NCBI GenBank assembly: GCA_038534135.1
Contig: JBCAXJ010000007.1
Span: 44,372 to 108,371, forward strand
Direction: 5' to 3'
DNA: 64,000 bases
From: Thermohalobaculum sp038534135
Lineage (GTDB): Bacteria; Pseudomonadota; Alphaproteobacteria; Rhodobacterales; Rhodobacteraceae
Shown: piece after piece, positions 17,554 to 25,747 of the stretch
Layout: each line of letters begins with the position of its first letter
Numbering within the stretch: the stretch's first letter is position 1
Notes under the pieces: model-generated
What the model saw: the letters and a program-made list of their open reading frames with translations, nothing else
Databases searched by the model: none
What the model was told of the DNA's origin: nothing
Program-made: the position numbers and the translations under genes

Positions 17554-18718
17554 TCGGCCAGCCCCAATAGGTGTTCAGAACCTCCTTTAGGTCCGCGCGC
17601 GCGGACTCGAGCGACAGATGCGTTTGCGCATAGTCGACAACCCGCTGCTCCATCCGTCTCATGGCCACCGGATCGTTCAGGTAGCGGCTGATCGCGGTTG
17701 TGAGCTGCGGCACGACGGGCAGGTCCAGATGGATCTTCTCGCAGACATCATCAGGAATGTCTGAAAAGGCCGCGTATTCCGGCACGATGATGACTTTGCC
17801 GAAGCCAAGCGCGCGTGCAGCGACGCCCGAGGTTTCACCGGCGGATGGAAAGCGCATCAGCGGCAGGACGTCGGCGGCAAGCGTGTAGTCGTCGAAGTCG
17901 GCGTCGGACAGGTAGCCGGTCACTTGAATGCTCGAGGCGTGGCGGGACTGACCGATCAGTTCCATCGCCGGATCCCATTCGCAAGCGCCCGCCACGATCA
18001 ACCGAGCGTCCGCGCTTTGATCGCGCACTTCCTCGAAGGCAGCGATCACCCAATCGAGCCGCTTGGCTGGTGTCACATAGCCGCCTGCAAGAATGATGAA
18101 CTGCTCGGGGTCCAACCCAAGCCGGTCGCGCGCCTCGTCCTTCGAGCGCGTGATCGCGTTGCTTTGCTCGACACCGATCGCGTAGTGCGGAATCACATGG
18201 ATCGGCGTCGACACCTCCTGCAATTCGATCTGAAAGCGCGCCCAGCGCGAGTGTACGATCACGGCTTCGGCGCGGTCACAGATTGTCCGGTTGACCCTCA
18301 GATAAAAATCGAGTCGCGGGGTGTAGAAGCCTTTCGCGCGTTGCAGGGCCGCCCGCCTGCCGAACGCCCCCTCGGAGTCTTCCAGGCCCCGCAGGTATCC
18401 CGCGAAGTCGCCCTGGGCCAACGTGCGTTCGGTGTGGATGTGGTGCAGCGACAGATCATGCAACTCGACGATGGCCCCGCCACGGCGCGCCTGTTCAAGA
18501 ATGTAGCCGTGATGCACATTGTTTCCGAGCTGCAGCAGCGTTTGGCGTTCGCCTGCAATGGCTTCGCTCGGCGCGATGGCACGCCGCCCTTCGCGTTGGG
18601 CCGCTTCCTCGGTCACGAACACGAGCCCCTCGAATTCGGGATCCGACGCAATCAGCGTTTCGGTATAGTTTGCAATTCCCGAGGGCGAAGGCGCCAGCGG
18701 GGACCAGACATACCCCAT
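17546..18718 (-). CDS. Glycosyltransferase family 4 protein
   Basis: This is a retaining GT-B glycosyltransferase, probably building a surface polysaccharide. The 390-residue protein has the N-terminal GIANYTETL acceptor-side motif, a Rossmann C-terminal half beginning about ILAGGYVTPAKRLDWVIAAF, and the donor-binding E/G-rich region SAGETSGVAARALGFGKVII. Sugar and acceptor are unknown. It lies four bases after the coiled-coil gene and overlaps the FlbD-like gene, making a three-gene minus-strand operon. Confidence 0.85.
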   Translation of the reverse strand: MGYVWSPLAPSPSGIANYTETLIASDPEFEGLVFVTEEAAQREGRRAIAPSEAIAGERQTLLQLGNNVHHGYILEQARRGGAIVELHDLSLHHIHTERTLAQGDFAGYLRGLEDSEGAFGRRAALQRAKGFYTPRLDFYLRVNRTICDRAEAVIVHSRWARFQIELQEVSTPIHVIPHYAIGVEQSNAITRSKDEARDRLGLDPEQFIILAGGYVTPAKRLDWVIAAFEEVRDQSADARLIVAGACEWDPAMELIGQSRHASSIQVTGYLSDADFDDYTLAADVLPLMRFPSAGETSGVAARALGFGKVIIVPEYAAFSDIPDDVCEKIHLDLPVVPQLTTAISRYLNDPVAMRRMEQRVVDYAQTHLSLESARADLKEVLNTYWGWPND

Positions 18719-18722
18719 GGGC

Positions 18723-18977
18723 CTATCCGGCGCGCCGCGTCACTTGCAGATGCTCCCGCGCTTCCAGCGCGGTGATGCGATCCTCCAACGCCATGATCCG
18801 CTTGGCCAATCGCGTATCCAGGGTCTCCATCCGCATTTCATAAATATCCAGTGCCTGACGTGCAGCGGCATGGGTGACGAGCGTTTGCTGGATCTCTTTC
18901 TGGATCTCACGCCTTATCTGGCGCCGCAACTTTGCGGCCAAGGACGGAAACATCTTCTTCAGCGAGAGCACGCGCAA
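18723..18977 (-). CDS. Small coiled-coil protein (84 aa), function unknown
   Basis: The 84-residue basic protein has no recognised domain. Residues 12-78 are rich in Arg, Lys, Glu, Ala and Leu with heptad-like spacing (LRRQIRREIQKEIQQTL; LAKRIMALEDRITALEAR), which predicts a coiled coil. It ends four bases before the glycosyltransferase start, so co-translation is likely, and it may be a scaffold or oligomerisation partner. A real gene is supported by codon pattern and tight spacing, not by homology. Confidence 0.55.
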   Translation of the reverse strand: MRVLSLKKMFPSLAAKLRRQIRREIQKEIQQTLVTHAAARQALDIYEMRMETLDTRLAKRIMALEDRITALEAREHLQVTRRAG

Positions 18978-19147
18978 ACTCCGGTTCTCAGGACACCACC
19001 GACCCGCCCAAGGACGGACACCTGCAGGTGTACCAGCGACGCCTTAACCATAGGTTTTCCGCGCCGCCGCATTGATGCGAAACCCGGCGGCTTAGTGCCG
19101 GATTAACCCATTGGCGCCAAAAGACCGCGAAAGATGATCGGACGCCC

Positions 19148-19843
19148 ATGATCCTGAACCACCAGCACGGATTTATCTTTGTCCATGTGCCAAAGGCGGC
19201 TGGCACGACGATCACCCGCGCACTCTCGCCGTTGACAACCTTTCGTGATCTCGAGCTTGGCGGCACAAAGTACGGCGAGGCAATTCAGGAGTTGTTCGCG
19301 TCGCGATTCGGCCTGCGCAAGCACTCGACAGGCGCCGTCATTCGCGGCAAGTGCCCGCCGCATATCTGGCGCCGGTTCTTCGTCTTCGCCTTCGTGCGGT
19401 CACCCTATGCGCGGGCCTATTCGGTGTATCGCTTCTTGCAACGCTGGAAGGAAGGCCCACACCATGCGGAGGTAATTGACCTCGACTTCACCGCGTTTCT
19501 GCAGTCGCCAAAGCTGGACTGCAATGAGATCGAGATCGCTCGCCCGCAAGCGCACTGGCTGTGCAAGGACGGCGCAGTTCTGCCCGGAATCGATTTCGTT
19601 GGACGGGTCGAGAGCTTTGCCGAAGATTTCTCCTTCGTTCTCTCCGTCATCCATCGCACCCGCACCGGGTGGGACGAGGAACGCCAAGACAACGTCTCGG
19701 CGGCTGTGGGCGAATGGGAACAACACATGTCGCCCGCCAATGTCGCCCGGATCGAGGCGCTTTATGCCGAGGATTTCGCCATTTGGGACTTTCCGCGCTT
19801 TGCGCCGGTCAGCGGCATACCAGATCGAGTGGCATCCGGCTGA
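19148..19843 (+). CDS. Sulfotransferase-family protein
   Basis: The enzyme is expected to move sulfate from PAPS to a carbohydrate or other acceptor. The 231-residue protein has the 5'-phosphosulfate-binding loop HVPKAAGTTI near the N-terminus and the 3'-phosphate-binding segment FAFVRSPYARAYSVYRF at about residues 78-94, the two hallmarks of bacterial family-2 sulfotransferases. The acceptor is unknown; neighbouring glycosyltransferase and FkbM genes favour an extracellular glycan. Its end overlaps the convergent M24 gene by 35 bases. Confidence 0.8.
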   Translation: MILNHQHGFIFVHVPKAAGTTITRALSPLTTFRDLELGGTKYGEAIQELFASRFGLRKHSTGAVIRGKCPPHIWRRFFVFAFVRSPYARAYSVYRFLQRWKEGPHHAEVIDLDFTAFLQSPKLDCNEIEIARPQAHWLCKDGAVLPGIDFVGRVESFAEDFSFVLSVIHRTRTGWDEERQDNVSAAVGEWEQHMSPANVARIEALYAEDFAIWDFPRFAPVSGIPDRVASG

Positions 19844-20948
19844 GCGGTTCAGACCCCGCCTCGGTCACCAGCGAGGTCCGGCCCAGTGTCAGCGCAGTCC
19901 CTGTCGCACTGTCCATCAGGATCATGTGCAGGAAGAAGACCATGCCGGGCTCCATGATCGTCGGCGCCCCGTCATAGAACATCTGATCCTCCATCCATGA
20001 CGGTGAGAACCGGGGGCCGAGCGCATATCCGCAGGCATTCAACCGATGTGCGGACATGCCCGCGGCATCCAACGTTCGGGCATGAGCTTCGAACACGGCC
20101 CCCATGGGATCGCCGGGCCGCATCGCCGCTTCGCAGGCCTGAAGCGCATCGGCTGCGGCCTGCTGCATCGATCGATGCTCGGCGCGTGGGTTGCCGATGA
20201 CAACGGTTTTCATGTTGGCCGAGTGGTAGTGCCGGTAGGTCCCCGCCCATTCCAGGGTCAGCTGGTCCTGCGCATCGAGATGCCTGCGGCCCGACCGGTA
20301 GCGGCACAAAAGCGCGTCAGCACCCGAGCCGATGATGAATTCGTTGGCCGGGTAGTCGCCGCCGCCCGAGAAGATGACATTGTGCATCGCGGCCAGGATC
20401 GCGCCTTCGTCCGCACCCGCGCGCGTCTCGTCCATCGCGGCATCGAACGCTGCATCGCCCAGTTCCGCCGCCCGGCGCACATAGGCAATCTCGGCGGGTG
20501 ACTTCACCAGCCGCAGTTCACCCATCAGGTCCGAAGCGTCGATCAATCCGTCGATCGCCGCCGCGACCTGCTGACCGTTCCTGTGGGTCAGTCCGTGTGT
20601 GGCGGTCTCCCAACCCAGGCGCGTCTCCGCGAGGCCCAACTCGGACAAGAGGGCCGAAAGATCCAGCGCCGGATTTGCACCTGCCGCGTCCTTCCAAACC
20701 CGCACATCCTGGATGTTCGACGTCCGATGAGCCTGGCGCAGGTCGGCGGACCGGGTCAACAAGACCGGCTCACGCTCCAGCGGCACGATCAGACACTGGA
20801 AGAAGCAGTAACCGAACGTGTCATACCCCGTCAGCCAGAACTGGCTTTCCGGCGCGAACAGCAACAGCGCATCCAATCCTCGCAGCGCCATCGAAGCGCG
20901 CGTGCGTGCCAAGCGTTCTGCGTACTCTTTATCAGAAAAATGCAGCAT
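19809..20948 (-). CDS. M24-family (creatinase/ectoine-hydrolase-like) protein
   Basis: The 379-residue protein has the two-domain creatinase/aminopeptidase P layout: an N-terminal domain with DALLLFAPESQFWLTGYDTF and a C-terminal pita-bread domain from about residue 150. In the segment LEWAGTYRHYHSANMKTV the two canonical metal-binding Asp positions are Glu and Ala, so it is unlikely to be a metallopeptidase and resembles the metal-independent creatinase/ectoine hydrolase branch. The substrate is unknown. A second such protein lies at 34058-35254. It is transcribed alone or with the FkbM gene 27 bases upstream. Confidence 0.82.
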   Translation of the reverse strand: MLHFSDKEYAERLARTRASMALRGLDALLLFAPESQFWLTGYDTFGYCFFQCLIVPLEREPVLLTRSADLRQAHRTSNIQDVRVWKDAAGANPALDLSALLSELGLAETRLGWETATHGLTHRNGQQVAAAIDGLIDASDLMGELRLVKSPAEIAYVRRAAELGDAAFDAAMDETRAGADEGAILAAMHNVIFSGGGDYPANEFIIGSGADALLCRYRSGRRHLDAQDQLTLEWAGTYRHYHSANMKTVVIGNPRAEHRSMQQAAADALQACEAAMRPGDPMGAVFEAHARTLDAAGMSAHRLNACGYALGPRFSPSWMEDQMFYDGAPTIMEPGMVFFLHMILMDSATGTALTLGRTSLVTEAGSEPLSRMPLDLVCR

Positions 20949-20975
20949 CTTTCCCCCGTTCCGACCAGAGGCCGG

Positions 20976-21800
20976 TCACTTGCCCCACTTGCGCGGGTGG
21001 TCGTTCTCATCCTCGATCTTCTGCGCGCCGCTCACCGGTATCTTCCGTTCGGACGGGATGCACAGCATGTTCTTCGAACTGATGGCCCCGAAGATGTTCT
21101 CGATGTCACCTTTGTGGTTCTCCGGATTGAACATCGGCGGCAGGTGCCAATACATGTCGTATGACAGATCGCCGACCAGCCGGATCAGATCCGGAGCGTG
21201 CTCGGGATCATGCGCTTCAAGATACAGGATCGGTCGCATCTTCTCGATTAGCCCGCGCGCACCGCGCACGACCTGTGCCTCCATCCCTTCGACATCCGCC
21301 TTGAGCAGATGGATCGCCTTCGGATCCAGAATCTCGTCGAGTGCCTCGACCCGAACCCGCACGCCTCCTGTGCCGGTCAGGGCGTCCAGCGACAGGCCGC
21401 CGAAATTGAGTTCGCGGGCGGGGTCGGGGCGTTTGAGGGTCAACCAATCAGAGGTTTCACCGCACCCCGCGTTGAACGCCTGCACATTCACCAAATCGTT
21501 CAATGCGAGGTTGGCGCAGAGTTGTTGAAACACGGACATCTGCGGCTCGAACGCATAGACCATGCCGCCGCGCCCAACCTTCTTGGCGATCGGAACCGTG
21601 AAAGCACCCATGTTTGCGCCGACCTCGATGACGACAGCGCCGGGTTGCAGCATCTGATCGAAGAGTTGCCACTCGACTTCCGAAAACTCGCCGTACTTGA
21701 TCAGCGACCGGCCCAGATAGATGTCCTTCGGATTCGCCAGGAACCGCCCGTGCCGCGCGTCAACCAGATGATAGAGGTCGGTCTTCAACAGTTCGGTCAT
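20976..21800 (-). CDS. FkbM-family methyltransferase
   Basis: This SAM-dependent methyltransferase is of the FkbM type, often acting on surface sugars. The 274-residue protein begins MTELLKTDLYHLVD; an upstream extension of the frame lies inside the neighbouring gene and is rejected. The SAM-binding motif is VVIEVGANMGAFTVPIAKKVG, followed by VYAFEPQMSVFQQLCANLAL and the characteristic LLKADVEGMEAQVVRGA. The ATG at 21800 makes a TGATG junction with the stop of the upstream exported phosphatase-like gene. The acceptor is unknown. Confidence 0.85.
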   Translation of the reverse strand: MTELLKTDLYHLVDARHGRFLANPKDIYLGRSLIKYGEFSEVEWQLFDQMLQPGAVVIEVGANMGAFTVPIAKKVGRGGMVYAFEPQMSVFQQLCANLALNDLVNVQAFNAGCGETSDWLTLKRPDPARELNFGGLSLDALTGTGGVRVRVEALDEILDPKAIHLLKADVEGMEAQVVRGARGLIEKMRPILYLEAHDPEHAPDLIRLVGDLSYDMYWHLPPMFNPENHKGDIENIFGAISSKNMLCIPSERKIPVSGAQKIEDENDHPRKWGK

Positions 21801-22984
21801 CAGCGTTCCAAAGCGATATCGATCCACACGAGCCGGTGATCCGAGCTGGCGCGCGTGCGGCCCTTCATGGCAACCAGACGGGCCAGCGGATCGTCCGGTG
21901 CTGGCCAGAACACGCCGCTTGCGGTCACAGTCAGATCTGACGAGGGCAGGGCGTAGTCGACCCGCAGATTCCCCGGCCCGTCCTTGGTCTCGTGCCAATC
22001 GGCGGTATCGTGCGAAGGATCGCTGGCATGGCCCTCGCTGATCCGCCCCTCAGCGACGGCTGCCCCGGCGCTGGCGGGTTTGGTGTCCTGAACGCGGGCG
22101 TGGTTGACCACAGCCCGGATCGCGGCGTTGTCGCCGTCGCCATCGACCGGATCGTTGTTCAGGTCGCCGAGGATCACGAACTGCGCTCCGGCGGGCAATC
22201 CGCCAGCGCCACCGGCGTCGTCGGTGATCCAGTCCGCACTGTCGATGTAATCGGCCCAGAACCGGATTTCGGCCGCGTTGCGCAAACCGTTGCGGTTCTC
22301 CGGGCCGTCGAAGACTGGCGGCGTCGGATGGCTTGCGAGCAGATGCAGAGCGGTGCCACCGGGCAGGGTCACTTGAACATCCCAATGGCTCTTCGAGCTC
22401 ATGGGCAACCGTGCCCACGCCGCATCGCTGTAGTAGTTTGAGCCATCCGGATTGCGCGGTGCCTCGGCCCACGGGATCGCGGACCATGGCAGATCCCGAA
22501 AGGTGCGTGCCGTCGCGACCGGAAACCGGCTGAGGATCGCCATGCCGTACTGACCGGGAAACCGGCCGAAGCCCTTTGCGTCCCGCGCGCCCATGATCTT
22601 GCCGTCGCCATCCAGATCGAGACCCATCGGTTCGCCCGTGTTCGACGGGGCAAGAAAACGGTGTGCATAGTCCAGGCCCGGCACGTCGCGCACGCCTTCA
22701 GCCAGCAACGCGTGAAAAGCCCCAAGTGCCAGGCCCTCTGGATCGTGGTCGATCTCGTTCAGCAGGATGACATCGGGCCTGACGCGCAGGATGATCTCGG
22801 CAACGTTCAGGATCTGCTCGGTGCGTTTCCCGATGTCCTTGACGAGCACACCCGCACCCGGGCGGTTCATGTCGGCGTTGAACGTGGCGATGCGCACGGT
22901 GCCGGCCGCGCGCTCAAGGCTCTGCGCCGCGACCGAGTTGGCAAGAAGGGCAGTCACCAGCGCGATCAGCCGGAGGACCGCCAC
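21800..22984 (-). CDS. Exported endonuclease/exonuclease/phosphatase-family protein
   Basis: The 394-residue protein carries a Sec signal peptide (MAVLRLIALVTALLANSVAAQ) and then the DNase I-like fold. Family features are VRIATFNADMNRP with its catalytic Asn, LLNEIDHD with the metal-binding Glu, VILGDLNNDPVDG, and the C-terminal SSDHRLVWIDI with the catalytic His. The substrate could be nucleic acid, phosphoester or lipid. It starts eight bases from the end of leuD and is followed by the FkbM gene, so a leuD-led transcript is likely. Confidence 0.85.
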   Translation of the reverse strand: MAVLRLIALVTALLANSVAAQSLERAAGTVRIATFNADMNRPGAGVLVKDIGKRTEQILNVAEIILRVRPDVILLNEIDHDPEGLALGAFHALLAEGVRDVPGLDYAHRFLAPSNTGEPMGLDLDGDGKIMGARDAKGFGRFPGQYGMAILSRFPVATARTFRDLPWSAIPWAEAPRNPDGSNYYSDAAWARLPMSSKSHWDVQVTLPGGTALHLLASHPTPPVFDGPENRNGLRNAAEIRFWADYIDSADWITDDAGGAGGLPAGAQFVILGDLNNDPVDGDGDNAAIRAVVNHARVQDTKPASAGAAVAEGRISEGHASDPSHDTADWHETKDGPGNLRVDYALPSSDLTVTASGVFWPAPDDPLARLVAMKGRTRASSDHRLVWIDIALER

Positions 22985-22991
22985 CGGTCTC

Positions 22992-23612
22992 TCAGCCGGC
23001 GGCTGCGTTCAACCAGGGTGTCTCGGCATTGCGCTTGGCTTCGTGGGCCGAGATCGCGGTTTCCTTCTCCATCGACAGGCCGATTTCGTCCAGGCCGTTC
23101 AGCAGACAGTGCTTCTTGAACGGATCGATCTCGAAGGACACCTCGCCACCGTCGGGCCCGGTGATTGTCTGGTTCTCCAGATCGACCGTGACGATGGCGT
23201 TGGCTCCGCGCCCGGCGTCGTCCATCAGCTTGTCGACGTCTTCCTGCGGCAGAACGATCGGCAGGATCCCGTTCTTGAAGCAGTTGTTGAAGAAGATGTC
23301 GGCGAAGCTGGTCGAGATCACGCACTTGATGCCGAAATCCATGATCGCCCACGGCGCGTGCTCGCGCGAGGATCCGCATCCGAAATTGTCGCCCGCGACC
23401 AGGATCTTCGCGTCGCGATAGGCGGGCTTGTTCAGAACAAACTCGGGGTTCTCCGAACCATCCGCGTTGTAACGCATTTCGGAGAACGCATGCACGCCAA
23501 GGCCCGAACGCTGGATGGTCTTCAGGAACTGCTTGGGGATGATCATGTCCGTGTCGACATTGATGATGTCCATCGGTGCCGCGACACCGGTCAGCGTGGT
23601 GAACTTGTCCAT
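22992..23612 (-). CDS. leuD: 3-isopropylmalate dehydratase small subunit
   Basis: LeuD is the swivelling small subunit that with LeuC isomerises 2- to 3-isopropylmalate in leucine biosynthesis. The 206-residue product shows DTDMIIPKQFLKTI, GDNFGCGSSREHAPWA and FFNNCFKNGILPI, all family motifs. An AGGAGG ribosome binding site lies seven bases before the ATG. leuC is about 5 kb away on the same strand (28728-30131), with four other genes between, so leuD has its own upstream region containing a 14-bp inverted repeat. Confidence 0.97.
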   Translation of the reverse strand: MDKFTTLTGVAAPMDIINVDTDMIIPKQFLKTIQRSGLGVHAFSEMRYNADGSENPEFVLNKPAYRDAKILVAGDNFGCGSSREHAPWAIMDFGIKCVISTSFADIFFNNCFKNGILPIVLPQEDVDKLMDDAGRGANAIVTVDLENQTITGPDGGEVSFEIDPFKKHCLLNGLDEIGLSMEKETAISAHEAKRNAETPWLNAAAG

Positions 23613-23670
23613 CTCTCAGGCCTCCTGAATCCTGGTCCGAGGTAAAGCACGGGGGGCGCTGGCGGCGCAA

Positions 23671-23749
23671 GGGGCGCGTGCTCCTCCCATTCGAGATCCC
23701 GCATTTGGCAGCCGTGGTGCATGCCCACCCACCCTGGAGCACGCGCCCC
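23671..23749. repeat. Long inverted repeat in the leuD 5' region
   Basis: The 307-base gap between leuD and the His-rich gene holds a perfect inverted repeat: GGGGCGCGTGCTCC (23671-23684) and GGAGCACGCGCCCC (23736-23749), arms of 14 bases separated by 51. Inside the loop GTGG and CCAC can form a small extra stem. In the leuD transcript it would fold about 60 bases before the start codon. Nothing else identifiable lies in this gap. It may be a leader structure or a decayed mobile-element end. Confidence 0.6.
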
Positions 23750-23919
23750 GCGCCTCCCCCGGTGATCAATGCGCGGCGTCACCGGTTACAAGCCCCACCC
23801 ACCCGGCGCAGGGCGCGCGGGACACGCACAGCTGACGCAAACGTCAATGTCGCTTGATCGAGATTCTGCGTCGCCAGCCCCACCTGTTCACCATGACAGA
23901 CCAAGCATGGAGACAGACG

Positions 23920-24351
23920 ATGAGGCTCAGACCCATGATCGCCGCCGCCCTGACGGTGGCTGCCCTCGGTGCCCTGGTGGCGCAACCGGCGTCCGCTGCA
24001 CCATCAACGACAGGCTTCGCGGCCGAGGCTCAGACCGCTGACGTCCATCTGGCCGGGTTCAAGCACTTCAAGCATCGCGGATTTCGCCGGGGACATCGCT
24101 TTGGCCGCGTCGGCAAGTTCGGGCGCTTCAAGAATCGCCGGATCCATCGCGGTCACGGCAAGGTCCTGAAACATGATCACGGCAAAGCCATCAAGCACGG
24201 TCACGGCAAGGTCCTGACGGATCGCTATGGCCGACCCGTCGTCCACGGCCATCACGGCAAGCCCGTGGTGCATGGACACCACAAGGAGCATCACCCCAGC
24301 GTCGCTGACAAAGTGTTCCTCAAGGTCAAGAAGGGTCTGTTCCTGAATTGA
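23920..24351 (+). CDS. Exported histidine-rich repeat protein (143 aa)
   Basis: The function is unknown. The start is set at the ATG at 23920, with GGAGA six bases before it; upstream ATGs in frame lack one. The protein has a Sec signal peptide (residues about 1-27, ending QPASA) and a mature part dominated by His, Lys, Arg and Gly. From about residue 75 it repeats RGHGKVLKHDHGKAIKHGHG and VVHGHHGKPVVHGHH units. A 19-base DNA repeat at 24151-24169 recurs at 24199-24217. Metal or polyanion binding is plausible from composition but is inference. Confidence 0.65.
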   Translation: MRLRPMIAAALTVAALGALVAQPASAAPSTTGFAAEAQTADVHLAGFKHFKHRGFRRGHRFGRVGKFGRFKNRRIHRGHGKVLKHDHGKAIKHGHGKVLTDRYGRPVVHGHHGKPVVHGHHKEHHPSVADKVFLKVKKGLFLN

Positions 24352-24426
24352 CGCAACGCTGCCGAAACCGGAATGCCCGCTGGAATTCTCTGGCGGGGCA
24401 GGCCGGTTTTCCCTATGGCGCGGAGC

Positions 24427-25659
24427 ATGTTCATCCGCTTTGCCCGAGAGAACGCCCGCTGGCTGGGCACCGGTTTGATGCTGACCCTGGTGTCATCTTT
24501 CGGCCAGACCTACTTCATTTCGATCTTCGCCGACCGGATCATGGAGGATTACGGCCTGACCGACGGCGAATGGGGCGGCATCTACACCATTGCGACGCTC
24601 GCCTCAGCCGGCTGTCTGCTCTGGGCAGGCAAGTTCGCCGACCAGATCCCGGTCTCGCGCCTCGCCGTGATGATCCTCGCGGCCTTTGCCTGCGTGTCCG
24701 TCGGGATGGCACTGAACGACGACCCTTGGATCCTGGTGCTGCTGATCTTCGGACTGCGGTTCTGCGGCCAGGGCATGATCAGCCATCTTGGCATCACCGC
24801 AATGGGGCGCTGGTTCCGCGCGCACCGCGGCCGCGCCGTCGCCATCGCGGGCCTGGGCTATTCGATTGGCGAGGCGACCCTGCCGCGTCTGGCCTCGCTC
24901 GCCGAGCCGGTCATCGGCTGGCGGTCGGTCTGGCTGGTCGTCGCGGTGATCCTGATCGCGGGTTTTGCGCCAATCATCGCGTGGTTGGCGAAAGACGAAC
25001 GCAACCCGCGCAGCCCCTCGGTCGTCGCGGGCAATAGCCCGGCGCGGGATGGACATCACTGGACCCGGGCCGAGGTTCTGCGCAACTGGCTGTTCTGGAC
25101 CCTGGTGCCTGGCATTATCGCTGCCAGCTTCATTGGCACGGTGATCTTTTTCCAGGTCACCCACATTGCCCAGACCCAGGGCTGGTCGAAGATCGACATG
25201 ACGGTCGCCTACCCGGTCTATGCCGCGACGACCATCGTTGTGTCGCTGATCGCGGGCACGCTGTCGGACCGCGTTGGACCGGACCGGCTGCTGGTCGTGT
25301 TTCTGTTGCCCATGGGGGCCGGTATCCTGTTCGTCGGCCCGTTCGAGGGGATCTGGTCCTGGTGGGTCGCGCTCGGCCTGACCGGTGTGACGACAGGGAT
25401 TGCCCATGCGTTGTGGGGCGCGCTGCTGCCAGAGCTTTACGGCACCCGCAATCTCGGCGCGATCAAGGCCGTGGCCTCGGCTTTCATGGTCGTCGGCTCC
25501 GCCATTGGGCCAGGGATCACCGGGCTCGTGATCGATCTCGGCGTCGACTTCGCTGGGCAGACGCTGGCAATGGCGCTCTCGACCATCGTCATCTCGGCGC
25601 TGCACGTCTGGATCCTGTGGAGTCTGCCGCCGCGCCCCGATACGGGCGTCGCCGCCTGA
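24427..25659 (+). CDS. MFS transporter
   Basis: The protein is a 12-helix major facilitator superfamily transporter, about 410 residues from the ATG at 24427, which has GGAG just upstream; in-frame ATGs at 24373 and 24415 are alternatives. MFS features are the helix 2-3 loop GKFADQIPVSRLAV and the helix 8-9 counterpart GTLSDRVGPDRLLVV. Its opening RFARENARWLGTG and QTYFISIFA resemble a subgroup common in marine alphaproteobacteria. The substrate cannot be deduced. It lies between two exported-protein genes on the same strand. Confidence 0.85.
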   Translation: MFIRFARENARWLGTGLMLTLVSSFGQTYFISIFADRIMEDYGLTDGEWGGIYTIATLASAGCLLWAGKFADQIPVSRLAVMILAAFACVSVGMALNDDPWILVLLIFGLRFCGQGMISHLGITAMGRWFRAHRGRAVAIAGLGYSIGEATLPRLASLAEPVIGWRSVWLVVAVILIAGFAPIIAWLAKDERNPRSPSVVAGNSPARDGHHWTRAEVLRNWLFWTLVPGIIAASFIGTVIFFQVTHIAQTQGWSKIDMTVAYPVYAATTIVVSLIAGTLSDRVGPDRLLVVFLLPMGAGILFVGPFEGIWSWWVALGLTGVTTGIAHALWGALLPELYGTRNLGAIKAVASAFMVVGSAIGPGITGLVIDLGVDFAGQTLAMALSTIVISALHVWILWSLPPRPDTGVAA

Positions 25660-25747
25660 CCCTCCCTCGGACGACGCTCTTGCGCTGAGCACGGATTCGC
25701 GTAGCGTGGAGGCATTGTTAACGCCACATTTCGATCCGAGGTTTTTG

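Noticed and set aside
23591..23782. Minus-strand 63-codon frame upstream of leuD as a leader peptide
   Set aside because: Leucine content is not elevated in a run, and the frame overlaps the leuD start without a clear attenuator; no support beyond position.
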